A stretch of DNA of 5,549 bases from Dehalococcoidia bacterium (lineage in GTDB: Bacteria; Chloroflexota; Dehalococcoidia; Dehalococcoidales; BS750m-G39). A model generated the notes under the pieces. The model had not been told where the DNA came from and ran no database searches. It saw only the letters and a program-made list of their open reading frames with translations. Positions 1 through 5,549 of the stretch are shown in pieces. The stretch is from NCBI GenBank assembly GCA_030616265.1, contig JAUWXS010000052.1:1-5549 (forward strand), given 5' to 3'. Made by a program: the position numbers and the translations under genes. The stretch's first letter is position 1. Each line of letters opens with the position of its first letter.

Positions 1-336
1 TCAATGCTGGCCGGCTCGATGGGTATGCTGCCCTCAGCCAGTCTGGCCGGGGTGCCGCGGGAAGGGGTCAGGACCTTCGGCATGTATGAGCCGATTCACG
101 GCAGCGCCCCCCGCCGCGCCGGGCTGGATATGGCCAACCCCATCGCCATTATCCTCAGCATCGCCATGATGCTACGCTACTCCTTCGGACTGACCAAAGA
201 GGCCAAGACCGTCGAAAAGGCAGTGGGCGAGGTGCTAGGCCAGGGTTACCGTACCTATGATATAATGGCTGAAGGTAAGACCAAGGTGGGGACGGCGGAG
301 ATGGGGGACTTAATTACTCAGAAGGTGAGAGGCTAA
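1..336 (+). CDS. leuB: 3-isopropylmalate dehydrogenase, C-terminal fragment (5' end outside window)
   Basis: This is the C-terminal third of a cytosolic dehydrogenase that oxidatively decarboxylates 3-isopropylmalate in leucine synthesis. In organisms using citramalate it also acts on 3-methylmalate on the way to isoleucine. The frame is open from base 1, so the gene begins upstream and the ATG at 4 is an internal Met. Visible motifs are GSMGMLPSASL (about 5-14 of the visible part), then EPIHGSAP (29-36), then MANPIAIILSIAMMLRYS, which is the family's usual C-terminal helix region. This order and the stop position match a complete C-terminus. Unusually, HGSAP is followed by Arg-Arg (codons at 112-117), where NAD-dependent LeuB normally has Asp-Ile; those positions contact the cofactor ribose. 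The cimA gene follows after 3 nt in the same frame. Relatives such as isocitrate or homoisocitrate dehydrogenase are possible on sequence alone, but the cimA neighbour favours LeuB. Confidence 0.9.
   Translation, partial: SMLAGSMGMLPSASLAGVPREGVRTFGMYEPIHGSAPRRAGLDMANPIAIILSIAMMLRYSFGLTKEAKTVEKAVGEVLGQGYRTYDIMAEGKTKVGTAEMGDLITQKVRG
322..332 (+). promoter_or_regulatory. ribosome binding site for the TTG-initiated cimA
   Basis: The purine-rich stretch AAGGTGAGAGG lies inside the last codons of leuB. Its AAGGTGA part ends 11 nt before the TTG at 340, and its GAGAGG part ends 7 nt before it. It supports TTG as the real cimA start, since no ATG or GTG in this frame lies near the conserved N-terminal motif. 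Confidence 0.6.
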
Positions 337-339
337 GAA

Positions 340-1932
340 TTGACTGAAGTTAAACTTTACGATACCACGCTGCGGGATGGAACGCAGAAAGAGGGCGTTT
401 CTTTCTCCGTGGTTGATAAGCTTAATATTGCTCAGAAACTAGATGAGCTGGGTATCCACTTCATCGAAGGAGGCTACCCCGGCTCTAATCCCAAGGATGA
501 CGAGTTTTTTCAGAAGGCAAAGACGCTGGCTCTGGCCAACTCGGTACTGGTTGCCTTTGGTAACACCAGGCGAGCTAAAATTAAAGCGGAAGCAGCTGCT
601 AACCTCCAAGCCCTGGTTAATGCCGGGGCGAAAGTAGTTACTATTGTCGGCAAAAGTTCTGAATTACAGGTTACCCGTGTGCTGGAAACCACTCTGGAGG
701 AAAACCTGAGCATGATTGCCGACTCCGTAGCCTATCTCAGGTCAAAAGGGCTTACCGTCTTCTTCGATGCCGAGCATTTCTTTGATGGCTTTAAGGCTAA
801 CCCCGATTATAGTCTGCGCTGTTTAACCGCCGCTGCTGAAGCCGGGGCTAGCTGCCTGGCGCTCTGCGATACTAACGGAGGTATGCTGCCTAACGAAATA
901 GTCGACGCCGTTGTGGCAGTTAAAAAAGTAGCCTCCGTGCCGCTGGGTATCCATGCCCATAATGACAGCGAGCTGGCGGTAGCCAATAGCCTGGCGGCGG
1001 TAAGCGCCGGCGTCACCCAGGTTCAGGGTACTATCAATGGCTACGGCGAGCGCTGCGGTAACGCCAACCTCTGCTCTATTATCCCCAATTTGAAGCTCAA
1101 AATGGGTATCGATTGTATTACTGATGAGCAATTAGCCAGGTTGGCTGAGGTATCCCACTACGTAAATGAGGCAGCCAATCTCGCTCCAGACACCTCTTTA
1201 CCCTATATCGGAGCCAGTGCCTTTAGCCATAAGGGTGGACTTCATGTCTCCGCCATGATGAAGTGGAATGAAAGCTATCAGCATATAGACCCATCTAAGG
1301 TGGGCAATCGGCAGAAAGTGGTAATTTCTGAGCTATCAGGAAGGGGAAACATTCTATACCAGGCAAAGGAACTGGGGCTGGATTTGCCCCCGACAGGCAA
1401 GGAGACAAAGAAGCTGCTGGAAGAGATAAAGCTGCTGGAGAGCCGCGGCTTCCAGTATGAGAATGCCGAGGCATCCTTTGAGCTGCTGATTCATCGGGCA
1501 AAACCCGATTATCAACCCCCCTTTAAGCTGGTTGACTTTATGGTGGTGGTAGAAAAGAGACGGCGTCCACCCAGCCAGGAAAGCCCCGAAGAGATTTTAT
1601 CCGAGGCCATGGTCAAGGTAAGGGTGGGCGATAAGGTAATGCATACCGTGGCTGAAGGTAACGGCCCGGTTAACGCCCTCGACCAGGCGCTGCGCAAGTC
1701 GCTGCTTCAGTTTTACCCCAGTATAGCTGCCGTCAGACTGGTTGACTACAAGGTTCGCATCCTTGAGGAGAGCATTGGCACCAGCGCTCAGGTTCGGGTG
1801 CTCATTGAGTCCACTGATGGAGTTGAGGAATGGCGGACAGTCGGCGGCTCAACCAATATCATCGAGGCCAGCTGGCTGGCTCTAGCCGATAGCCTGGAAT
1901 ACTGGCTATTAAAACAGAAGGGGAAGAATTAA
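340..1932 (+). CDS. cimA: (R)-citramalate synthase
   Basis: A 530-residue cytosolic enzyme that condenses pyruvate with acetyl-CoA to (R)-citramalate, the first step of the threonine-independent isoleucine route. The N-terminal HMG-CoA-lyase-like TIM barrel (about 4-265) starts with LYDTTLRDGTQ (6-16; catalytic Arg12 and metal ligand Asp13). It contains DAEHFFDGFK (143-152), the metal-binding HAHND (205-209) and GYGERCGNANL (234-244). AFSHKGGLHVSAM (294-306) leads into the linker region, and residues about 395-525 form the LeuA-type dimerisation/allosteric domain. Length and the DAEHFFDG and FSHKGG signatures match the long CimA family (Geobacter-type) rather than 2-isopropylmalate or homocitrate synthase. 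The start is TTG: the in-frame leuB stop TAA lies only one codon upstream, and the first ATG after it is about residue 125, past essential motifs. The allosteric domain suggests end-product inhibition, by analogy with family members. Confidence 0.93.
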   Translation: MTEVKLYDTTLRDGTQKEGVSFSVVDKLNIAQKLDELGIHFIEGGYPGSNPKDDEFFQKAKTLALANSVLVAFGNTRRAKIKAEAAANLQALVNAGAKVVTIVGKSSELQVTRVLETTLEENLSMIADSVAYLRSKGLTVFFDAEHFFDGFKANPDYSLRCLTAAAEAGASCLALCDTNGGMLPNEIVDAVVAVKKVASVPLGIHAHNDSELAVANSLAAVSAGVTQVQGTINGYGERCGNANLCSIIPNLKLKMGIDCITDEQLARLAEVSHYVNEAANLAPDTSLPYIGASAFSHKGGLHVSAMMKWNESYQHIDPSKVGNRQKVVISELSGRGNILYQAKELGLDLPPTGKETKKLLEEIKLLESRGFQYENAEASFELLIHRAKPDYQPPFKLVDFMVVVEKRRRPPSQESPEEILSEAMVKVRVGDKVMHTVAEGNGPVNALDQALRKSLLQFYPSIAAVRLVDYKVRILEESIGTSAQVRVLIESTDGVEEWRTVGGSTNIIEASWLALADSLEYWLLKQKGKN

Positions 1933-1934
1933 AA

Positions 1935-2786
1935 ATGGGGAAGAAAATTTTGGCTATGTCTCTGGTGCTGGTTATGGTTCTCTCCTTCATCGCTTGTGGA
2001 GGAGAAGAGTTACCCCCGGCACAAGAGATAGTCGACGGTGCAATTCAAGCGCTGGATGACATAAGAGCATATGAATTCGAAATGGATATGACCATGGGCA
2101 TGGCTGGCGAGGCTGAGGGTGAAGCGTTTGAAATGACCATAGTAACGGATTCCAGCGGTGCGTTCGACCTTGCCAATAGACAGATGAGGATGGACATGAC
2201 TATGAGTATAGTAGTGCCCGGGGAAGATGAGGTAGACATAGAAATAGAGTTGTATCTTATTGATAGTACTGGATACATAATGATGGATGTCCCGGGAACA
2301 GGTCCCGTGTGGGAGAAGGAGGAGCTTTCAGAGGCAGATTGGGAAGAAACGGTAGAAATGCTGAGCCTGGCTGAGCCTCAGATAGAAATCCTGGAAACAG
2401 CGGAGGTCGAGGTCATCGGCAGTGAGATAATAGGTGGCATAGACTGCTATGTGGTGGAAATCACCCCGGATATGGAGCAATTCTGGGAAACAGTTATGCA
2501 GCAAGCAACGCTAGGTTTTGTAGAAGAAATGGGATTGCCTATGATTACCGAAGAAATTCTTGACGAAGTGTCCTACAGCTTCTCCGCGAAACAGTGGATC
2601 GCCAAAGATACATATCTCTTAATGAAGGTAGAGACAGATATGGTTATTGAGTTGACCCCTGAGGCAATGGGTTCGCCAGAGGAAGAGGGGGAAATGACCA
2701 TAGATGTCGCTATAAGTATGCTGGCGTATAACTATAACCAGCCAGTTTCTATCGAGCTGCCTCCAGAGGCTGAAGCAAGCACTTGA
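1935..2786 (+). CDS. putative LolA/LppX-like lipoprotein, Met-rich and acidic
   Basis: A 283-residue predicted exported lipoprotein of unknown function. It has a basic start (MGKK), a hydrophobic core (about 5-18) and a lipobox FIAC with the lipidated Cys at 21, so the mature protein should be anchored on the outer face of the cytoplasmic membrane. The mature part is strongly acidic and has about 24 Met in total. Two stretches have Met at every second residue (50-56 and 84-90), as expected for beta strands with one Met-lined face. The pattern VIGSEIIGGIDCYVVEI (160-176), followed by WIAKDTYLLMKVETDM (221-236), resembles LolA/LppX/LprG-like or DUF6612-like half-barrel proteins, which bind lipids or hydrophobic ligands. 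That family link is from memory and rests on pattern only. ATG lies 2 nt after the cimA stop, with AAGGGGAAG upstream inside cimA. Codon use looks different from cimA, with ATA isoleucine codons frequent. Its link to amino acid synthesis may be only positional. Confidence 0.75.
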   Translation: MGKKILAMSLVLVMVLSFIACGGEELPPAQEIVDGAIQALDDIRAYEFEMDMTMGMAGEAEGEAFEMTIVTDSSGAFDLANRQMRMDMTMSIVVPGEDEVDIEIELYLIDSTGYIMMDVPGTGPVWEKEELSEADWEETVEMLSLAEPQIEILETAEVEVIGSEIIGGIDCYVVEITPDMEQFWETVMQQATLGFVEEMGLPMITEEILDEVSYSFSAKQWIAKDTYLLMKVETDMVIELTPEAMGSPEEEGEMTIDVAISMLAYNYNQPVSIELPPEAEAST

Positions 2787-2794
2787 AGCACTTG
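2777..2794 (+). repeat. perfect tandem duplication of a 9-bp unit at the lipoprotein stop
   Basis: AAGCACTTG occurs twice back to back (2777-2785 and 2786-2794). The junction supplies the TGA stop (2784-2786) of the lipoprotein gene: TTG from the first copy plus the A of the second. The second copy also provides part of the hairpin stem and loop between the convergent genes. It is probably a slippage duplication. Confidence 0.8.
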
Positions 2795-2810
2795 GTGGTT
2801 AGCTTCAAGT
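2781..2810. terminator. shared hairpin between convergent genes, candidate bidirectional terminator
   Basis: A perfect inverted repeat: ACTTGAAGC (2781-2789) pairs with GCTTCAAGT (2802-2810) around a 12-nt loop. It covers the whole 18-nt gap between the lipoprotein gene and the nitroreductase gene. The TGA of the plus-strand gene (2784-2786) pairs exactly with the complement of the minus-strand gene's TGA (2805-2807). Neither side has a T-run, and the stem has only four G-C pairs, so it is not a classic intrinsic terminator. It could be a weak bidirectional stop, an RNA 3'-end stabiliser, or chance. Confidence 0.4.
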
Positions 2811-3419
2811 CAGCTTGCCCACCGGCATAATATATAGCGGCTTATATTGCTCATCCAGCCTTAAGACCTCTCGTACCTGCTCGTCATAGAAGGCGCCGAT
2901 GGCTACCGTAGCCAGACCTAGCGCAGTCGCCTGAAGGTAGATATTCTGTCCGACATGCCCCGCCTCCATATGAACATACCTCTCCCCTCTGTCGCCGTAT
3001 CTCCTAGCCGTTCGCTCATACAGAGCACAGATGACTATATCTACCGGGGCTTTATAGATGAACTCCTGGTCTAATGCCGCCCTGGCGAGCTCCTGTCTAA
3101 CATCGCCGGCATAGTGCCGAGTTAATGAGTGACTACCTATATTATAGTGATAGATGCCTTCAGCCGTGTCTTCAACGCAATTGATGCCACAGACAACAAA
3201 AATCTCCAGTGGATAGCTAGCGCCAGCGCTGGGGACAGTCCTGAGTTTCGATTGGCTATCGCTGATACCCTGAGTCGCCCATAGTATCTGCGATAGCTGG
3301 GACTGAGAAATAGAGCCAGAGGCAAAATGTCTTACCGACCTTCTTCTGGCGATGGCTGCCTCTAGCGAGAGGCCGCCTTTTTGAGACGGCGGCGGCAGGT
3401 GAATTTGACTACTGCCCAT
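2805..3419 (-). CDS. SagB-type nitroreductase family FMN oxidoreductase
   Basis: A 204-residue cytosolic protein of the FMN-dependent nitroreductase fold, closest in pattern to the SagB/ThcOx branch. Visible motifs in order are LPPP near the N-terminus, SLEAAIARRRSVRHF (18-32; the RRSVR phosphate-binding segment of FMN), ILWATQGI (45-52), PSAGASYPLEIF (63-74), GIYHYN (88-93), and GDRGERYVHMEAGHVGQN (142-159) followed by LGLATVAIGAF and a closing YIMPVGK. N- and C-termini match standalone members, so the gene looks complete. SagB proteins in toxin clusters oxidise azoline rings to azoles, but no cyclodehydratase partner is present here, and short standalone homologues are mostly uncharacterised. 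Substrate is therefore unknown. ATG lies 2 nt after the cysteine synthase stop; no good Shine-Dalgarno is seen and an in-frame TAA lies three codons upstream, so this start is fixed and translation is probably coupled to the upstream gene. Confidence 0.87.
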   Translation of the reverse strand: MGSSQIHLPPPSQKGGLSLEAAIARRRSVRHFASGSISQSQLSQILWATQGISDSQSKLRTVPSAGASYPLEIFVVCGINCVEDTAEGIYHYNIGSHSLTRHYAGDVRQELARAALDQEFIYKAPVDIVICALYERTARRYGDRGERYVHMEAGHVGQNIYLQATALGLATVAIGAFYDEQVREVLRLDEQYKPLYIMPVGKLT

Positions 3420-3421
3420 AT

Positions 3422-4327
3422 CTACTTAGTCTTGGTCCAGATATCCAGGCTCAGGTATTTCCACCCGGCATCCGCCAGGATGGCCACGATATTGCCCTCA
3501 CTCATCTCACCAGCCGCCTTAACGGCCTGGTGGACTACCGCCCCTGAAGACAAGCCGGCAAAAATGCCTTCCTTATTGAGCAGCTGTCGGGTAACCTCCG
3601 CCGCCTGCTGGCTGGTAACCCTCGCCTTCTCGGCGATAAGGTCTGGGTCCCAGAAAGGCGGCAGCGCCTCCCCCAGGCACTTCAAACCCTGGATTTCATC
3701 GCCGGGGGGCGGCTCGACACCGATTACCTTGATATCGGGGTACTTCTCCCTCAGCCGCTGGGCAACGCCAATCACCGTGCCGCCGGTACCAAGGCCGGCA
3801 ACGAGGACATCAATCTTGTCATAGGGAAAGTCGTCTATTATCTCGACGGCGGTAGTCTCGTAGTGAGCCAGCGGGTTGGCCGGATTGGAGAACTGGTCGG
3901 GTATAAAATATTTCTTGTCTTGAGCCGCCATTTCCCTTGCTTTGTTGATCGCCGCCCACATCCCCAGAGCCCCCTTGGTCAAGATAAGCTCGACGCCATT
4001 AATTCTAAGTAGTTGCCGCCTCTCCTGGCTCATGTTATCGGGCATGACAATGGTGACCTTATAGCCCTTCTGGCGCCCCAGCCAGGCCAGAGCGATGCCG
4101 GTATTGCCGCTGGTGGCTTCAATGATAGTTTTATCTTTGGTAAGCTCACCGCTCTGCTCCGCCTTTTCTATCATGTACTTTGCCACCCGGTCCTTGATGC
4201 TGGCACTTCCGCCGGGGTTCTGCCCTTCCAGCTTAACCAGGATTTTTACCTTCTTGCTGGGACTCGTCTGGTTCAGCTCAATCAGGGGGGTGTGCCCCAA
4301 AGCGTCAACGATATTCTTAAAATACAT
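3422..4327 (-). CDS. cysM: PLP-dependent cysteine synthase, CysM-like
   Basis: A 301-residue fold-type II PLP enzyme, the usual length for O-acetylserine (or O-phosphoserine) sulfhydrylase, which makes cysteine from an activated serine and a sulfide donor in the cytosol. Motifs are GHTPLIEL (11-18), SIKDR with the PLP-binding Lys45, TSGNTG (72-77) for the substrate carboxylate, GTGGT (180-184) for the PLP phosphate, and SSGA (260-263) near the pyridine nitrogen. ERRQLL (102-107), EGIFAG (253-258) and ADAGWKYLS (285-293) resemble Mycobacterium CysM more than classic CysK, so O-phosphoserine or a protein thiocarboxylate donor is possible; this is inference. The loop before Lys45 reads NPGGSASIKDR, apparently two residues longer than the common NPGGSVKDR. 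There is no C-terminal CBS domain, arguing against cystathionine beta-synthase. ATG at 4325-4327 has AAAGGA 7 nt upstream. The gene sits 19 nt after rtcB and 2 nt before the nitroreductase gene. Confidence 0.9.
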   Translation of the reverse strand: MYFKNIVDALGHTPLIELNQTSPSKKVKILVKLEGQNPGGSASIKDRVAKYMIEKAEQSGELTKDKTIIEATSGNTGIALAWLGRQKGYKVTIVMPDNMSQERRQLLRINGVELILTKGALGMWAAINKAREMAAQDKKYFIPDQFSNPANPLAHYETTAVEIIDDFPYDKIDVLVAGLGTGGTVIGVAQRLREKYPDIKVIGVEPPPGDEIQGLKCLGEALPPFWDPDLIAEKARVTSQQAAEVTRQLLNKEGIFAGLSSGAVVHQAVKAAGEMSEGNIVAILADAGWKYLSLDIWTKTK

Positions 4328-4332
4328 TCTTT

Positions 4333-4358
4333 TATCCTTTAATCCTCTATCCTTTAAT
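4333..4358 (-). repeat. 11-bp direct repeat, 15-bp period, at the rtcB-cysM junction
   Basis: ATTAAAGGATA (minus strand) occurs at 4358-4348 and again at 4343-4333. The upstream copy encodes the Ile-Lys-Gly-stop end of RtcB. The downstream copy is noncoding and carries the AAAGGA ribosome binding site of the next gene. A local 15-bp duplication followed by small changes would explain both. Confidence 0.8.
4335..4340 (-). promoter_or_regulatory. ribosome binding site for the cysteine synthase
   Basis: On the minus strand AAAGGA lies 7 nt before the ATG at 4327, an ideal distance, and fixes the start. It belongs to the second copy of an 11-bp repeat, whose first copy encodes the last residues and stop of RtcB. 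Confidence 0.75.
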
Positions 4359-5549
4359 TACCCCTATAGGTTTGGTTCTTGCCACCTTGCGCGAGATGCC
4401 CGCCTTATGGGTTATTTCAACCACCTCGCTTACGTCCTTGTAAGCCTGCGGCGCCTCCTCGGCCAGTGAAGCCATACTTCTCGCCTTAACCGTAATGCCT
4501 TTAGCGGCCAGCGAGCGGGCGACATCAGTCCCCCGCAGGCTGCGCTTGGCGGCTCCCCGCGATTTCAATCTGCCCGCGCCATGACAGGTGGAGCCGAAGG
4601 TCTCGGCCATGGCCGCCTCGGTACCCAGGGCGACATAGGAGTAGCGCCCCATATCCCCGGGAATAAGCACCGGCTGGCCTATAGCCCGATAGGCGTCAGG
4701 GACATCGGGGTGGCCGGCGGGAAAAGCCCGGGTTGCCCCCTTGCGGTGAACGCAAAGCTTCTCTGGCTTGCCTTCAATATTATATTTCTCTATCTTGGCG
4801 ATGTTATGGCAGACATCGTAGATCTGCCTCATGCCCAGCTCTGCCTGACTCTTGCCGAAGACCTTGGCAAAAGACTCTCTGGCCCAGTGCAGGATAAACT
4901 GGCGGTTGGTCCAGGCATAGTTAGCGGCGCAGGACATTGCCGCCAGGTAGTCCTGCCCCTCCGGTGAATCTATCGGGGCACAGGCAAGCTGGCGGTCGGG
5001 CAGGTTTATACCGTATTTTTTCACCGCCTGCCCCAGCAACTCTACATAGTCGGAGCATATCTGGTGGCCGAAACCCCGGGAACCGGTATGTATCAGGACC
5101 AGCACCTGCCCCAGGTCATCAATGCCCATCACCCTGGCGGCATCCCGGTCATAAAGCTCATCCACTACCGCCACCTCCAGAAAGTGGTTGCCCGAGCCCA
5201 GTGTCCCCAACTGCGGGATGCCCCGCTTCTTAGCCTTAGCGCTGACCTTATCGGCCCTAGCCTCTTTCATACAGCCTGATTCTTCGGTGGCGATAATATC
5301 CTCAGGCAAACCATAGCCCTTCTCCAACGCCCAGCGGCTACCCTTGGTCATAACCTCGTCCAATTCTTTCTCGCTGGTCCTTATCTTGCCTTCCGAACCC
5401 AGCCCGCAAGGGATGTTAGCGAAAAGCTCATTAACCAGCTGCTCAATCTTGGGCCTTACCTCTTCCTCGGTAAGATTGGTCCGCACCAGCCTGACCCCGC
5501 AGTTAATATCAAAGCCGACTCCCCCCGGCGATATCACCCCGTCTTTTAC
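4347..5549 (-). CDS. rtcB: RNA-splicing ligase RtcB, N-terminus outside window
   Basis: The visible 400 residues (of about 480 usual) form most of an RtcB ligase. RtcB uses GTP and Mn2+ to join RNA 2',3'-cyclic phosphate or 3'-phosphate ends to 5'-OH ends in tRNA splicing or RNA repair. The frame stays open to the window edge (Val-Lys-Asp-Gly before ISPGG), so the GTG at 5537-5535 is an internal Val. Counting that Val as 1, motifs are GGVGFDINCGVR (5-16, metal-binding Asp and Cys13), GSGNHFLEV (114-122), HTGSRGFGH (150-158), CHNIAK (243-248), VHRKGATRAFP (263-273) and CHGAGR (318-323), whose His319 is the expected guanylation site. The C-terminus PIGVIKG is canonical. All expected metal and guanylation residues in the visible part are present, and no intein is seen. 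It is the most upstream visible gene of the minus-strand block. Archease, a frequent partner, is not in view. Confidence 0.96.
   Translation of the reverse strand, partial: VKDGVISPGGVGFDINCGVRLVRTNLTEEEVRPKIEQLVNELFANIPCGLGSEGKIRTSEKELDEVMTKGSRWALEKGYGLPEDIIATEESGCMKEARADKVSAKAKKRGIPQLGTLGSGNHFLEVAVVDELYDRDAARVMGIDDLGQVLVLIHTGSRGFGHQICSDYVELLGQAVKKYGINLPDRQLACAPIDSPEGQDYLAAMSCAANYAWTNRQFILHWARESFAKVFGKSQAELGMRQIYDVCHNIAKIEKYNIEGKPEKLCVHRKGATRAFPAGHPDVPDAYRAIGQPVLIPGDMGRYSYVALGTEAAMAETFGSTCHGAGRLKSRGAAKRSLRGTDVARSLAAKGITVKARSMASLAEEAPQAYKDVSEVVEITHKAGISRKVARTKPIGVIKG

Noticed and set aside
4..6. ATG at 4 as the start of a small protein
   Set aside because: The protein is plainly the C-terminal part of LeuB and the frame is open upstream to base 1.
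823..1131. Minus-strand frame of 102 codons opposite cimA
   Set aside because: It lies fully within the conserved TIM-barrel coding region of cimA, and its product has no family-like motifs.
2781..2810. Classic Rho-independent terminator
   Set aside because: The stem is perfect but short, has only four G-C pairs, and has no T-run on either side; kept only as a candidate hairpin.
2805..3419. Azole-peptide (streptolysin S-like) biosynthetic cluster
   Set aside because: Only the SagB-type enzyme is present. No SagC/SagD-like cyclodehydratase, precursor peptide or transporter is found in the window.
3381..3824. Plus-strand open frame of 147 codons opposite the cysteine synthase
   Set aside because: It is a shadow of a well-supported gene, has no recognisable domain, and has no convincing ribosome binding site.
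3422..4327. Cystathionine beta-synthase or threonine synthase identity
   Set aside because: The protein has no CBS domain or heme region, and the TSGNTG, GTGGT and C-terminal ADAGWKYLS motifs fit cysteine synthase.
4581..5233. Plus-strand open frames opposite rtcB
   Set aside because: Low-complexity Gly/Pro/Ala-rich translations overlapping each other and antisense to a highly conserved gene; best explained as shadows.
5535..5537. GTG as the start of RtcB
   Set aside because: The frame is open to the window edge and the residues before it (Val-Lys-Asp-Gly) continue the conserved block ahead of ISPGGVGFDINCG. About 80 N-terminal residues are expected upstream, so this is an internal valine.

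Overview
The window reads as bacterial chromosome: densely packed genes in two converging blocks, with no stretch over 20 bases lacking a gene call. Base composition is near balanced (judged by eye). A lipobox lipoprotein and Shine-Dalgarno-like sites support a bacterium. The leuB-cimA pairing, the citramalate route to isoleucine and the LolA-like lipoprotein would fit an anaerobe such as a Dehalococcoidia-type Chloroflexota. That placement is inference from gene content and is not proven here.

Plus-strand block (1-2786): the 3' end of leuB (3-isopropylmalate dehydrogenase), then cimA ((R)-citramalate synthase), then a Met-rich acidic lipoprotein of unknown function. Gaps are 3 nt and 2 nt, so the three are almost certainly cotranscribed. 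CimA makes citramalate from pyruvate and acetyl-CoA. Isopropylmalate isomerase (not in the window) and LeuB carry the chain on to 2-oxobutyrate for isoleucine, while LeuB also serves leucine. The lipoprotein has no obvious link to this pathway.

Minus-strand block (5549-2805, read right to left): the 3' part of rtcB (RNA ligase, N-terminus outside the window), a CysM-like PLP-dependent cysteine synthase, and a small SagB-type nitroreductase. Gaps are 19 nt and 2 nt, so this too looks like one operon. It combines RNA repair, cysteine synthesis and a flavin oxidoreductase.

The blocks meet tail to tail at 2786/2805. A perfect 9-bp inverted repeat there contains both stop codons in paired positions. 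No CRISPR array, RNA gene, insertion sequence or obvious new multi-gene system is visible. The most informative details are an Arg-Arg pair in LeuB where NAD-dependent enzymes carry Asp-Ile, an apparent two-residue insertion beside the PLP lysine of the cysteine synthase, a repeat that duplicates a ribosome binding site, and the standalone SagB-type enzyme next to a cysteine synthase.
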